From: Gigaspora margarita
Lineage: Eukaryota > Glomeromycota > Glomeromycetes > Diversisporales > Gigasporaceae
DNA: 64,000 nt
Direction: 5' to 3'
Assembly: GCA_009809945.1 (NCBI GenBank)
Contig: WTPW01000014.1
Coordinates: 962,227 to 1,026,226 of the forward strand
Below the pieces are notes generated by a model. The model was not told the origin of the DNA and did not search any database. It saw nothing but the letters and a program-made list of their open reading frames with translations. Made by a program: the position numbers and the translations under genes. This document shows positions 22,850 to 35,647 of this stretch, piece after piece; the stretch's first letter is position 1; each line of letters starts with the position of its first letter.

Positions 22850-25800
22850 TCCGTGTGCACCAATTATGACAATTGGTATACGTGTTTGAATACAAACGAT
22901 CATTATGAAAAGATTTTCTAAAAGAGCTTCATTTTCTGCTGTTCCTTCGGGATGCCGCATACGTTTAAAATAATATTCTTGTTCTTGTGAAATGATTCTT
23001 TCAAAAAAATCTTTATATTGATGATTTTGTTTTTAGGTTCATCAATTATTTATACTGCTCATGATTCCAATCTTTTTTTTCAGTATTCTTTACGTTGAAA
23101 CTGTTTATGAAGTCTAAGAAGGTAACATAAAATAAGTGCTAACTCTAATGAACGAATTTCAGGATATACATTTTTGTTATTATGTTGTGAATAATTAAAT
23201 TTATTAATTTAACTTTAAAGAACTTGAAAAGTTTGGTAGCACATTTCAAATCTCTTAAACTAACGCTAAATGGTTCCTAATAAATTCTTGTGACGCGCAT
23301 AATAATTCAACAAAGAATTAATGATTTAATTGAGTTTTCACTATAATCTCGATGTAATTTCATTCACCATTTGCTTTGAGATGACCATAGTCCCAGATTT
23401 AATTTAATATTTGATCAAGTATAGGATGTACTAAACCAATTTATCTTTTTTTTCATAAATCTACTAAACCTACATTACTTTGTGCCTTAGTTCTTAATTG
23501 ATAAGAATTGCAGGCAGCAAATATTCTAATATTTGGATGTATTTTTTTGCCATTAAGAAGCCTGTGTGAAATCAAACTTCCAAGCATACCAATGTGGTCA
23601 CAGGTATTTATTTTGTCAAAGAAAATCCATGTTTCACCTTCTATTTGTGAGTTTTGTTGCCTTTTCCATAAAGTTAGAATATCGTTCTCATGAATTCCTG
23701 CATGAATATTTGTTGATAGAAAATTGTCTTCCATTACCATTGACAAAAATCTAATTAAACTAGTCTGGATTTAAATTTCATAAAAAAAAAATCAATCTTG
23801 CGTATTATAATAACAAAGATTTTATGATAATACAACCTTACCACAACCAGCTTCACCACAACAGACTAGTGGGATATTTGCACATGATCTCAATAAAATA
23901 TTTGCCATTTTTAAAAGATCTCTATCATTAACTCATATTCAGTAAGTCTTTTGACTTGTGTATCTTTCTCCTTGCAAGCTGTTCCAGTTGTTTGAATAAT
24001 ATTCCTGGATACATTTTATAATAGTCTTTCAATTTAGCATTTTGACTTTTTAATAAATTTTTAACATTACCAGGTATTTTATTTTTTTCTCAATAAAGAG
24101 CACATGTAGAATCTGGTATTTGCGATAAAAACACAACAGTAAGATAATTAAAATCATCCCACTTGACTATGTTTCCAAGTAGTGCAGTATCAACTTCTTG
24201 ATTATTTCTTTTTTAATGTTTTCTTTTTGCATATCCTTAGTCATGATCACACGTGTGACAAAATATTTAGAGCAAAAAACCAATATTTCAAAAAATGATG
24301 AACTAACGTTTGTTTTTTGAGTTATTACATGTAATTGTTCAACTTGAAAAAAAGAACTAGCAGACAATCGAACTAATTGATCGCCTAATACATTAACAAA
24401 AATTTCCAAGAATCAGTAAGAAAAGATATTATCTAATTGGTCTCTGAAAAGACAATGTTTCAATAATTCTCAATAGCATTCGGCTGGTAATGGTGTTTTG
24501 ATTATCTCATTCCCTATAAGATGTATATTTGAGTCATCAAGTGTGCAACAAGAATGCACGTCCATATAATGTGAAACAATTTGAATAGAACTATTCAAAT
24601 GACGAGATACTATAAACTTTTCAAATTCCATCAATATGTTGTCTGCGTATATATTTCATTAAAGAAAGTGATTCAAATAAAAATTGCTCAATTGTTGACA
24701 CGATTTCAATAAATATAAAAGTTTGAGGCAAATGTACTATATTCAATTGATTAGACACTACACCAAGTGTTAATAATTCGAACAGAAAGAAATTAATTTC
24801 ATGAGAAAAAGTTATAAGAGTAAAGGCATTCAATTTACAATTAGCCAATTGCTGAACTAGTGTCCCAAAATTAACATTGTCACTGATTAATAAAGTACGT
24901 GGAGCTTTTTTTGACTTAAAACTAGAACCTTAATCCATTCTGTTTTGCCCTGTCCAGACATATTTGGAGTCACACACATAGCATGATCACAAATTTCAGA
25001 GTATAAAATTTTAGCAAATTGATCTAATATATGATGATTCATGACCTTTTCTTGAGTAGAAACCAAAGCTAAAAGATAAAATTTTTTCTTCTTTTTGAAA
25101 CATGTGGATCGATTTAATAAGATTATTTTGTAATTCGAAATCTAAGAATTCGACATTGCCAATACAAAATAAATAGTCTTCATAACCAATTTTCATGGCA
25201 ATAAATGAACAGTTTATGAAAAGAGAAATTTCTTTTAAAGTGTTGTGCTTCGAAAAATTAGAATTTGCCACAGTTTAGAAAAAGATCGATGATTGGTAAA
25301 AAGTGATAAAATGACGTTTGGAACCAATGAATGGTAATGACAAATACAACAAATATTATTCCTTTAAAAACTATATTAGCAATAACTGGTTCAACATCAT
25401 CAGAAATGGATCGAATTCATTGTGGAATGTCGGAAAAATGTTTGAAGTACTTCATCAAATTTTGCAAAGTGTCAGTAAAAAATCAGCTTCGCTTTGACAA
25501 TTGACCATTCTCCAGTCCAGTTGGGTAATTGAGGTAAATTAGCTTTGTCATTAATGAACCGAACAGGGTTCTGACAAATTTCTTGATTTGATACATGGAA
25601 ATTATTATATAAAATCATCATACGGATCATCAATACTTCTAAAAAAAATCATATGATAAAAGGCCAGAATATGGCGTATGGAAAAGAATGTTAAATAGTA
25701 GTGTTCATTTGGTGCCTGATCAACTATTTTTTTACATCTTTCTATATTATTAGTTAATTTATCCAACAAGTTTTGCAAGCGAGGATCCTGTGAGCTTCTA

Positions 25801-27450
25801 TGCACGTTTTTTGATAAAGCAAATGTTCATATTGAATCAATCTCGAAGTCACACTGGTAATTTGTTGTGCTAAGTCAACTTGCATAAAAAATTGATTCAT
25901 TAGCATGCTAATATCTGCAGTAATATCATCATCAACTAAATAATTAGTAGAAGCTCTGGATTTTTCAATCAAGAGAGCCTGACTGCAGAGATCACGTAAT
26001 TTCGCTATATTAATAAGATGCTATAACATGAGATGCATTGTTATATTGAATTTGTGTTGTATCATATGTTTATATAAGTTTACATGAGTTTAATAGTTTG
26101 TTATGTTTAAACATATAGAGACCGATTGTTGCAGCATTTTTAATTCATTCCTTAGTAACTTCATCTCGTTTCGCTATATTACGATATATATTTTGTAAAA
26201 CCAGATTATGAGAAATGCAAGAACTTGTTTTTTTTTTCAGCGAGCGAAAGATTTTTTGTGATACTTCAGACAAGCATTTTAAAAGCGAAGTGATTAATAA
26301 ACATGCAGCATCTTTATTTAACAGATTCAATGCTTTGTTGACTTCGATTAAAGCAGCTACAGTGTTCTCCTGTAATAGCTTTGTATCTGATTGATCATCA
26401 ATAGCTGATTATATTAATTAGATAAATGAACATATAATGAATAATGTTCTGTTTCTTTGTACCTGACTATTGCGTAAAAGCTAGAATGCGAAATCCTGAA
26501 AATCATTATCATTATCATAATAATTCAATAAGGTAGTAAGCAACGTAGTTGTGCTAAAACTTGGAAGGAGATACTAAAGGGGATGTTTGAAATTAAAATA
26601 ACCAATTAGTGCTTGTTACTTATAAATTATAATTAAGTTTTTGAAAGCCAAATATATAAATTCTCCTTATAACAAAATTATTAACCTGTCAAAAGTGTAT
26701 TATATATTTTTACCAATTATTTTGTATATGTGAAAATTAGATAGTCATGATCATATGTCATCAAAAATTCACAATATTGATTATATAAAATACATGTTGT
26801 TAGCATTAATTTTAATTAGTATATCATTAGTTAACTAATATGTGGATTTAATTTTTCGTTAAAGATTTTGATGAAATTTTTAATAATATAAGATTCAAGA
26901 TTGAGATTTCCAATAAATCATGTTGATTGAAGCAACCATTGGATTGATATATTGGAGATTCTGATCTTTGCTAATTGTTGTTTATAAATATTGGATCACT
27001 TTTTGAAAATAAATGAATAGCCGAAAGATGAAATGTTTTTTTTGAAATAATTGTTTATTATCTCTTGATTCCAAATGAATTTTAACCAATTTGGAATTGA
27101 CTGTAGCAAATCAATACTTTTCGACTTGGAAAACAATTCTAATATATGCACAATATCTGACTCTGTGGTAAATAATTGAGAAAACAGCTTATATAATGAA
27201 TCCAGGTATGTGAAATTCCACTTCAATTTATCATCACAAATAAGTTAATAAACTTGTTGTGAAAGCCGGTGAACATAGATCACAAAGCTCTTTGGTATGA
27301 GATTTAAAATGTTGATCTAATTCGTATGGATTATCTGAAACAATATATTTGCTAATATAATCACGCAGATTTGACACTTTGTCGAAACCTAAAAGTACAA
27401 TGAAAACCCAATGTTCAAATATTGGTTCTTCATTATTTATAGTACTTAAA
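22850..27450 (-). pseudogene. RNF213/mysterin-like AAA+ protein, N-terminal half, inverted
   Basis: Read from 27450 leftwards, pieces in several frames follow the order of RNF213-family proteins. They include FDKVSNLRDYISKYIVSDN (about 27330-27390), LKWNFTYLDSLYKLFSQLF (27226-27170), QDPRLQNLLDKL (about 25790), a Walker A GEAGCGK (23857-23837), a Walker B region WIFFDKINTCDHIG (about 23620), IHPNIRIFAACN, and EYYFKRMRHPEGTAENEAL (about 22970). It ends in the start of the next P-loop, IPIVIIGA (about 22860). RNF213 is a giant ubiquitin ligase with a dynein-like AAA core. Here the Walker A Thr is Val and the Walker B Glu is Lys. Many stops and frame changes are present, although some gaps may be introns. 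The following part of the protein is on the opposite strand from 29321. Confidence 0.75.
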
Positions 27451-27898
27451 GTTGAAAATATTCATGAATTGAATATTTATATTGAAAATTATCTTATCGA
27501 AAATTTATTCTGTAATTTGTCAAACTCATCAGAATACAGAGAATGATGGCCAGGAGGAAACATGGATAAAGGTATTACAGTCAAAATTCGATATAATCAT
27601 AAGATCGGGAAATAAGTATTTGAGGACTATGTTCTTCATTATTTTTGAATTTATGTCCTTTGAAATTGATATATGCCAATTGTAAATTTAAAAATATCGT
27701 ACTTTACTTTCAATCGATGATATGAGTAAAAATTTATTCAAACGTAAATATTACAAATTTAATATGAAGTTTTGATTATATAATTTTTATATCAAATTCG
27801 TAAAAAAAAAATCGTAAAAAAAAAGAAATTGTAAAAAATAATATAATAATAAATATTCATATTTTTACACTGGTCGTCATACATTCCTATACATAGCA
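27451..27898. other. Unassigned stretch between the split gene halves
   Basis: A 67-codon plus frame (27482-27685: HQNTENDGQEETWIKVLQSK) looks somewhat protein-like but is not recognised. It could be an exon remnant of the same region. Otherwise the DNA is AT-rich. Confidence 0.3.
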
Positions 27899-27900
27899 TA

Positions 27901-28537
27901 TTAGGGTGTTCTGTTTAGTCAACTATATAAATCAAACTATATGCGGTACCATATAAAAATTAATTATTAAGAATTTTTTGAATTTAATGATCAAGTTAGT
28001 GATCAAGATAGTAACTGGGATTATTTGTCACTTTTGATATATAATTTAATAGCAAAGAGTGACTTGTATGTTTTTACACGTAGATGTCTAGAATGAATAG
28101 CTTTATTTTGCTTAATTATTTCAGTATAAATCAATTCTTTAACTCTTTATAACAAAGTTACGTTGAAACTTTTTTAACATTAATATTTAAATTTCAAGTT
28201 GACTCTTTACAAAAATTTTGTTTCATGTTGTAAACTATACTAAGAGAGGTATTTTTCAATTGAGCAAAAAATTTAATACTAAAATACAAAATTTTTAACG
28301 TAACTTCATTATAAAGATGTTTAAGAATCGATTTATTGGAAAAAAGTAAAGCTATTCACTCTAGACATCTAAAAACATATAAGTTATTCTTTACTATTAA
28401 ATTATACATAAGAGGTGATAAATAACCTTAGTTACTATCTTGATCATTATCCTGATTATTAAATTCAAAAAAAATATTTTAATAATTAATTTTTATATGG
28501 TACCACATACGTATAGTTTTGACTTAAAACACCCTAA
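27901..28537. mobile_element. Long-armed MITE with TA target duplication
   Basis: The ends TTAGGGTGTT and AACACCCTAA are flanked by TA at 27899-27900 and 28538-28539. Arms of more than 200 bp match: 'accatataaaaattaatta' against 'taattaatttttatatggta', and 'tgatcaagatagtaact' against 'agttactatcttgatca'. It is 637 bp and non-coding, of Tc1/mariner type by its duplication. Confidence 0.8.
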
Positions 28538-28539
28538 TA

Positions 28540-29320
28540 GCGTATGGTTTTTTCGGCATGAATAGTTTTAATATTGCAATTAGTTTTTTTTTTACAACAA
28601 CAGCAATTAAGTCAATTCTGTTGAGTCCTTTCTACTTAGATGGCCCTTTTTAGTATTATAATGTTCATTTGCCTGAAATGTTGCAAAACCATTGATCATT
28701 ATATTATATGATATTTAAATCAATTTATTTATAAATTACTTTATCTTTATTTATTAGAAAAATTAATTATTACATACATACATTGTTAAGAAAACATTCA
28801 GAAATGATTGGATGAATTGGGTATAACTTTATTGAAAGCTTGTCTGGTGATACAAACTTTATATTTGCAAATTGTATCTTCAACCTGCTGAGAATGTAAC
28901 AGTATCATACGTGAACTTTTTTCCAAATTTTATCTTGACTTGTATGTTTATTCACTTGGTGCACGGTACATATTATCTTATAAAAGTTTTCAATTAGACA
29001 AACTTGTATTTTAAGTTTGCTTTATTAAACTAAACTCTTCAGCTGTATCAGAATAAAGAGTTTAAAAGTATGAGTCTAATATTCAGGTTATTTGAAAGGT
29101 TAGATTTTTTTTAATACGTCAAAACACTCAACATAGCAACTTCAATTTATTAAACAGCATTTATTTTTACTTTTGGCTAATGTAGATTTCAAGATTCAGA
29201 TCAAAAGACTCACGAATCAGAATGTTATTATTGAAACTAAGTTATAAAAAATTTATTTTATTAAGTCATCATCAGTTAACCCTTTATAAAATTTTACATA
29301 TTTTAAATTAAGATTATCAT
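28540..29320. other. Gene-free stretch before the plus-strand gene half
   Basis: No recognisable coding sequence. If the RNF213-like gene was once collinear, the segment encoding its AAA4 P-loop is missing here. Confidence 0.35.
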
Positions 29321-32300
29321 TTTGTAGTTGGTCTTGCAGAGACTAGCCCATATAATCCATTAAAAGTACTCTATGCTTTATTGGAGCCACCTTTTGGTTC
29401 CCAAAGTAGTGAATCGGCAGTTCCTGTTATTGGAATCAGATTAGATAATAGGAAACCCAGTTATGCATTACAAGTTCAATGTCCTCTCTTTGCAGAAAAT
29501 AATCTGGTTGATACACAAAAAGTTTACTTGGGAATAACTTTAAAGGAATTTATAGTATTGATGATTGTTTGAAAATAATTTTCAAAATCATATCTTGAGT
29601 ACATTAACAATAAAAAACACTGCAATTTTCATGGTAAGTAATTCAGTGTCTATAGAAAATATTCAATATTTTTTGTTTGCATTGTTTTAACTTTTCTATT
29701 TTGAGTTTTTTAGGTCTTCAGAATTATTATTCTTTAGTAAAAATAAGCATGAAGAACAAGCAAGAGGTAGTAAACTTACCAATTATTGTTCACATATCAT
29801 ACATATGCTACATTATATAACTCTAATTAATTTTATTATCTTTAGCCAAATAATTAATTAGCACTTGCTTGAAATTCCGGAGGAGCTAATAATATGGATA
29901 AATTATGTGCCACTTACTTTAGACCAGTTTTGAAACAGTTCAATAAACACAGGTTCGACTATATTCTAATTCCTATTCAGGAGCTCATCGATGCAAATTT
30001 TGAAGAAAGAAATGCTCAAAACCTTATGCTTATTGGAAATAGTAACTCTATAGTTACTCTTCAAACATATCAGTTTCGCCAAAAAAATATTGAATTAGTC
30101 GATATTATTGGATCATGACATAGATTATAGAGATTATTCTTATGCAATTCTAAATCGTATAATGGTAATGATTGAAATTCATTATATTGAATATTATAAT
30201 GTGTTTTACTAATCATATTTCTGATAAAGATGTGTGTGGAAACGGGCAAATTTTTGATGTTAACTGATTCTGAGATTATTTATGGTATAATTCTTATGTT
30301 AATTAAATTTACCTTTAATAAACCTGATAAAGATTTAACTAAAAGCAATTTGTTTAGGCTCTCTTTATGACTTATTCAATCAAAATTTTTTATCAGAAGG
30401 AAATTCGAGTGAAGAAAATGACAAAAAGAATTTTACTAGAATTAGTCTTGGCCTATATTCTAATCTAAGATATATGGTTATTTAATTTGGTTCAACCTTC
30501 AAGGTGCAATAAAAAAATTTTTTATATTATAAAAAAATTATACTAAAGGGAAGCCAATTTTTTTAATCATATTGTAGTGCATCCAAACTTTAGGTATTCT
30601 TGTTATCTGTTATCTGATATTTATTTTTAATTTTATGGTTTTATTTATTTTTAAATTTAATAAATTTTAGGTGTATTTTGGTGTTAGATGAAGCAAATTA
30701 CCATTAGCTGATCCATTTCTTCAAAATTGCTTCGAAAAACAAAGGCTTATGTTAAATGAAACTCTCTCAATTTACAAAAAAGGACTTATTGATCGTTTAA
30801 AAGAGTGGATCATTAAAATTTCAAATATCATTGAAGGTGATAGTACTAAAAGACTGTTTAATGAAACAGATATGTTTATTGACTTCTCTTTAGAAGAAAG
30901 CTTAAAGTGTTTGATTATAGACCAATGTGGAAATAATCCTAACCTCAATGATGATTTGATTGTTCATGCTTGCAAAGAAGCCTGATTTATTGTAAGAGTT
31001 GATAAATCATATTTAAAAATAAGTGATAAGCAAGAAGTGAAGCATTGGTAGGACTTTTATTTTCAAGATAAATGGCATAGTAGCATTCAACATTTTTTAT
31101 CAAGTCTCATTAAATAATAAATAAGAAAAAAAACCTAGTGATTATAAATACCTTTTCTAGTATCAACACAGACATTAAATCATGTTTACAAGGCATTATA
31201 GAATGTCAAATTGACAAACATTCAACTTTTAAGTCTGAAGCTGAGCTTCTAAATCAAATTAATTGGTTTTATGAATCCAACAATGATTTATATCATGCAG
31301 TGTGATCCTTTAACTGTATCATATTAGTAAAGTTTTTACGAATAGTATGAAACTGAACTTATAGAAAAAGCTTAGATGATCAATAAATTGTTAAATATGT
31401 GTGGTTGGAGTCAAATTACCATCGAAAATTTAGTTTTTTTTAGAAAAATACACCCACTATTTCTTTAATTCAACTATCAGTGATATTTTTAATAAGAATT
31501 TTGTTTGAACAAATTTTAAAACAAGAATTACTATGGTGTTTGATTTGTGTTAAACATCCATTCTCAAGAAAATCAGTTGACCATTTACAGTAAGTAGATA
31601 TACCATATACATATATACATTTTTTGCTTTTATTAATTTTTGTAATTATATTTATAATAAAATTTATTTAGACAATTGATACAAAATATTCCTAAAAGTG
31701 CGAAACTCATAAAATGTCTAAAAATTCGAACAGAAGAGTAGTTGCAAGTTAATTCTTCAAATCAATGGCAATCAGACATTGCATTAAATCAAAATCACTA
31801 TGTTTATACTCTTCATTTTCTGTGGCTCACGAGACATATACGATTTCTGATTCAAAAAATGCTTATCGCTAAATTACTTTATATATTGGATTAATAACTC
31901 CCCTTTCTCATGGGTGAATAAATCAAAGGAGAATGAATTATTTAAATTTTGGCAACAAATCTTTATGAACAAAAAAATTATAAACATTGATGACATGCCT
32001 ATGGATCTTTGTACAAATTTGTATAACATCCCTGGAAATTATTTAAACCTTTGCCTCCCATTTTCTTATTATTTCATGAAGCAATTGATAAGCATAAAAA
32101 AACTTTATAATGAAGAATTAGACCATTTTTATGAACAACCTGAAATCATGGTCGGAAAAATGGAAGAATTTCTTGAAAATTTTTCAGAAAATATTCCGGA
32201 AACGATCCCAGCTCTGACACCAACAATTCTACAACTTTTTAAAAACTTGTACTTTGAAGATTTGTAATGACTTCATCTACAAATTCTGGTATTCGAATGA

Positions 32301-32800
32301 ATGTGATATAAAATTACTGCAATTTCTTTTTTTGTCGTTCGAGAATGAAGTGTTAAAAGATCCAATCAGATTACACGTATTTAGTGGACAGATTCTATTG
32401 CGCTTATTGCTTAACTAGAATTGGTCTGAATGTGTCCTCCAATCATAGAGCTTATATCTAAATATAATATTAATAATAATGAATAAGAGTACTTTGGAAT
32501 TCATTTAATAGATCAAGTATGTAAAATGATATTTAAAAACATCATTAAATTAAAAAAAAATGAAAACGCTGATGAAAACATTTTCAAAAATGATTTACGA
32601 GAATGGCAACGACAAGTTACTAAGATTTTAACACTAAATGCAAACATTGAAACATCTTCAAAATCGAAAGCATTACAATTTTTACGTATTTGTATTTTTA
32701 TATTATGTATAAATATTAAATTCATTTCTTTATAATTGATCATAGGGCAAAGCTTCTTCAAAATTTGAGCTTTCAAGAACCAGAATTTAACATTTCACGT
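29321..32800 (+). pseudogene. RNF213/mysterin-like AAA+ protein, following half
   Basis: It begins FVVGLAETSPYNPLKVL, which corresponds to the AAA4 Walker B region of RNF213 proteins. Relatives read LDEVGLAEDSP, so the acidic residues are deleted. Next come LLEPPFGSQSSESAV, NNMDKLCATYFRPVLKQF (about 29893), MIGNSNSIV-type text, RCILVLDEANYPLADP (about 30670), RLMLNETLSIYKKGLIDRLK (30749 on), GDSTKRLFNETDMFIDF, KENELFKFWQQIFMNKKI (31920 on) and PGNYLNLCLPFSYYFMKQL. Candidate intron edges such as GTAAGT at about 29634 with TTTTTAG at about 29712 survive. Frequent stops and frame changes mark decay. No RING finger is found, and similarity fades after about 32800. It continues the protein begun on the opposite strand at 27450-22850. 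Confidence 0.75.
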
Positions 32801-33135
32801 AGTTTATGAAATGAAATCTTTAATGACCATTACAATATATATGCACACAAGTAGTTTATCATAGGAAGAAATTCAGTTGACTGGTCAATTGCCTGGGTAA
32901 CTTATTTATATGATTTAAAGTATTTTTTGAGAACGTGATAGTTCACTAAAAAAATTCACTGTAAACATTTGATAGACTTTGAAGAACACTATCGTTCATA
33001 GTGCACAAGAATCCCAAAAAAAAACCTCCAAAACTGAAAACCTTTACTCAAAAGGCAAAGTGCGTAGATTTAAATAATCTTTTATTACGAACTATTTATA
33101 GAGAAAGAGTTCCGGGCTTAATACTTGAATAATCA
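32801..33135. other. Tail of the decayed gene, nothing recognised
   Basis: AT-rich sequence with stops in all frames; possibly further decayed RNF213-like DNA. Confidence 0.3.
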
Positions 33136-33138
33136 TTT

Positions 33139-33956
33139 CCCTGTAAGAAATGTGGACTGGGTGTGGCACGCGTTGGCATCGGGAATGTTCAGAATAGCAC
33201 GTCCACAGTGGCACTTTCATGCATGATATATATAATAGCACGTCTCAAAGGGGTGGCAATTATTTCGCCGACAATCACTTCACCGACATAACATTTCACC
33301 GACAAATATTCACCGACAAGTTCATATTACCGACAGTTTATTTCACTGAAGCTCATTTCACCGACAAAGTAATTCTGGTCATTGTCGTTAGGGTTAGGGT
33401 AGGGTAAGGGTAAAATTAGGGTTAAAGTTAGTGTGCTTTTTTAAAAAAAACTTGTCAGTGAAATGAGCTTCGGTGAAGCAAACTGTCGGTAAAATGAACT
33501 TGTCTGTGAATATTTGTTAGTGAAATGTTATGTTGGTGAAGTGATTGTCAGCGAAATAATATGGACCCGTCTCGAAGTGACACGCATATGCACGTTTTTC
33601 ATGCCGGGAATGACACGTATTAGCACGTGTGTAGTGTTGGCACGTATTCGAAATGACACGTATAGAACTGTTTCACGTAATAGCACGTATTTCGTAATAG
33701 CACGTAAAGTGGCACAAAACCCGGTCCAATTATAGTTCAAAATGCATGTGCAAACAGCCCAAAACGTTCTTAAAATCCGTGCCAAAATCTGTGGATTTTA
33801 GATTAGTAAAGTTCTGCAAAACCCGGTCCAATTACGGTCCGAAATGCACTGGCAAACAGTCCCACATACATATAAATCCAGTCCTCAATCCGTGCCACAA
33901 AATCACGCGCATTAACATGGATGTCCGTGCCTATCTGGTACAATTTTCTTACAGGG
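33139..33956. mobile_element. CCCTGTAAG-family MITE
   Basis: The ends CCCTGTAAGAAAT and ATTTTCTTACAGGG are flanked by TTT on both sides (33136-33138, 33957-33959). The interior is richer in G+C, with many 'tagcacgt', 'gacacgta' and 'aaaacccggtccaatta' repeats. A second family member is at 35648-36274. The foldback at 33259-33560 is nested inside. Frames through it are repeat artefacts. Confidence 0.75.
33259..33560. mobile_element. Foldback element with TTAGGG-like loop
   Basis: The left arm consists of repeated 'ttcaccgacaa' words ('gccgacaatcacttcaccga', 'gttcatattaccgacag', 'gaagctcatttcaccgac'). The right arm is its complement ('gtcagtgaaatgagcttc', 'ctgtcggtaaaatgaac', 'gtgattgtcagcgaaataat'). 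The loop (33388-33425) is 'gttagggttagggtagggt' followed by similar units. Outer ends are ATTATTTCG and CGAAATAAT. Confidence 0.8.
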
Positions 33957-34067
33957 TTTCTATTCTTGTAGCTTGTTGAGTTTGTCAATCGTAATGAGCT
34001 TTGGGTCATAGTTGTGTTAATAAGTTTGAGTTTATTCATTAAAATGCCACTTTTACGAATATGCACT

Positions 34068-34135
34068 TAGGTCACGCAAAGTTAATTTTCTGTTTTGCAT
34101 AACCTGGTATTTCAAAATTCTGGTCAGCGGGTCAG

Positions 34136-34166
<31 letters not shown>

Positions 34167-34192
34167 TTAAAAAAATTAACTTTACGTGGCCT
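34068..34192. mobile_element. MITE family A, short copy
   Basis: The ends 'taggtcacgcaaagttaatt' and 'aattaactttacgtggcct' are inverted; the interior is mostly poly(T)/poly(A). Confidence 0.65.
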
Positions 34193-34212
34193 GAATTATT
34201 TCATGTTCACAT

Positions 34213-34453
34213 CTAAGGTCGCGCAAAGTTAATTCTTCGGTTTGCATAACATGGAATCAGAAAATTTTGTCTTTTTTTTTATCGGGCCTATCGGGTAATT
34301 GCGGAAAATTAAGGTCATCATCGGGTGACACCGGAGGAAAAAAATTAAATGCCAAAAATGGAATAATTGGCACAATAAAAAAAAATAAAATTTTTTTGGA
34401 AAAATTGGGTCAGCGGGTTATGCAAAACGAAAAATTAACTTTGCGTGGCCTTA
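34213..34453. mobile_element. MITE family A, second adjacent copy
   Basis: The ends 'taaggtcgcgcaaagttaat' and 'attaactttgcgtggcctta' are inverted. The interior is in reverse orientation to the copies at 1-5 kb ('aattaaggtc', 'ccaaaaatggaataattggc'). Confidence 0.65.
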
Positions 34454-35647
34454 TTTTTTAAATATATGAAATTAGTTGAATTTTTTGTACATTTATTAAT
34501 TTATAAATATTTTATATGAAGTTTTTTTTGTTTCTTAAAATTTATGAATTAAATAATAGCGAAATTTGAATATGCATGTTGTAAATAAATTGAATAATTT
34601 GGATCTTAAAATAAACTTTATATCTTTTCGTATTTTGTGAGGACTCTTAAAATGTCCTATCTCTTCAATTTTTAAAGGTATTAAAAATAAACCTTTATTT
34701 CATTAATTCTTTGACTTATGCTTTGCAAAAAGATGTGGCCATGATTTTGTGTAAGAAACTGAGGTTTTACAGTTAATAATTTTTGCATATAGTTTATCTA
34801 CATTATGATAATACGACAGGGTGAAACCCGCGCTGAGTTTTGTTAAATCCGCTATGCAGATCACATGAGGGTGAAATCCGCGTTAACTTATAAAACACAC
34901 TATTTCACCCTGACATATGATAATTATTCAATAAAAAATTTGATGCAGCATATAGTTAATGTTAATTTAATTATAATATTTATTTAACAAAAAATATCAA
35001 ACCTTTTATATATTAGTAAAAAGCTTTGTAAACAAAATGTTGTAGGTATATAAAAAGGAGGGAACTGTGATTAATTCTTGGAGACAAATACTGATAATTA
35101 CGATTATATCTTTGGTGCTTTAAATCAATTCACAGTACAAGCATCGACGATATGTTATTCTTGTTTCTTGGGAATCATCCATTAGAATTATATGTTGGAA
35201 AAAGCAAATAAATATATATCGATCGATATGTAAAAGAATTGATAAATATATTGATTGTTATAATATTAAAATATCAAGGCAAGTATATAATAGCTTTTAT
35301 AATGACTAATTACAAATTAAAGTACTTGTATAATAATATAATTTTATATAGATTCTTTAGATTTTATATTTAGAATTTCTGTGATTCTCCACCATCATCA
35401 TCTAAAAAATTATGAGGCCAAATCTTTTTACAAAAGTTATAACTTACTCATTTATTCTTGCCAGGAAGTAATTTACAGTCAGTAAATTATGAAGAAAATA
35501 AATGCTCTTTATTTTACAAGATCCTGCACTTTATTAATTACCCATTTAGTTATTACATTATCTATAATTTTACATTGTCGATTATAGTAATAATTTAAAT
35601 TCGCAATCAAGAAAATTCATACTTTACGATTATTTAAGATATAAACT
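34454..35647. other. Gene-free AT-rich stretch
   Basis: No gene. A small foldback at about 34816-34914 pairs 'cagggtgaaacccgcg' with 'tttcaccctg' and has an internal direct repeat 'gggtgaaa(c/t)ccgcg'. The 'gctttgcaaaaagatgtgg' at about 34731 is an end of the 18984-19200 MITE family. Confidence 0.45.

Noticed and set aside
33219..34066. Several 60-87 residue frames in the CCCTGTAAG MITE and its nested foldback
   Set aside because: They are made of the element's short repeats on both strands and are not protein-like.
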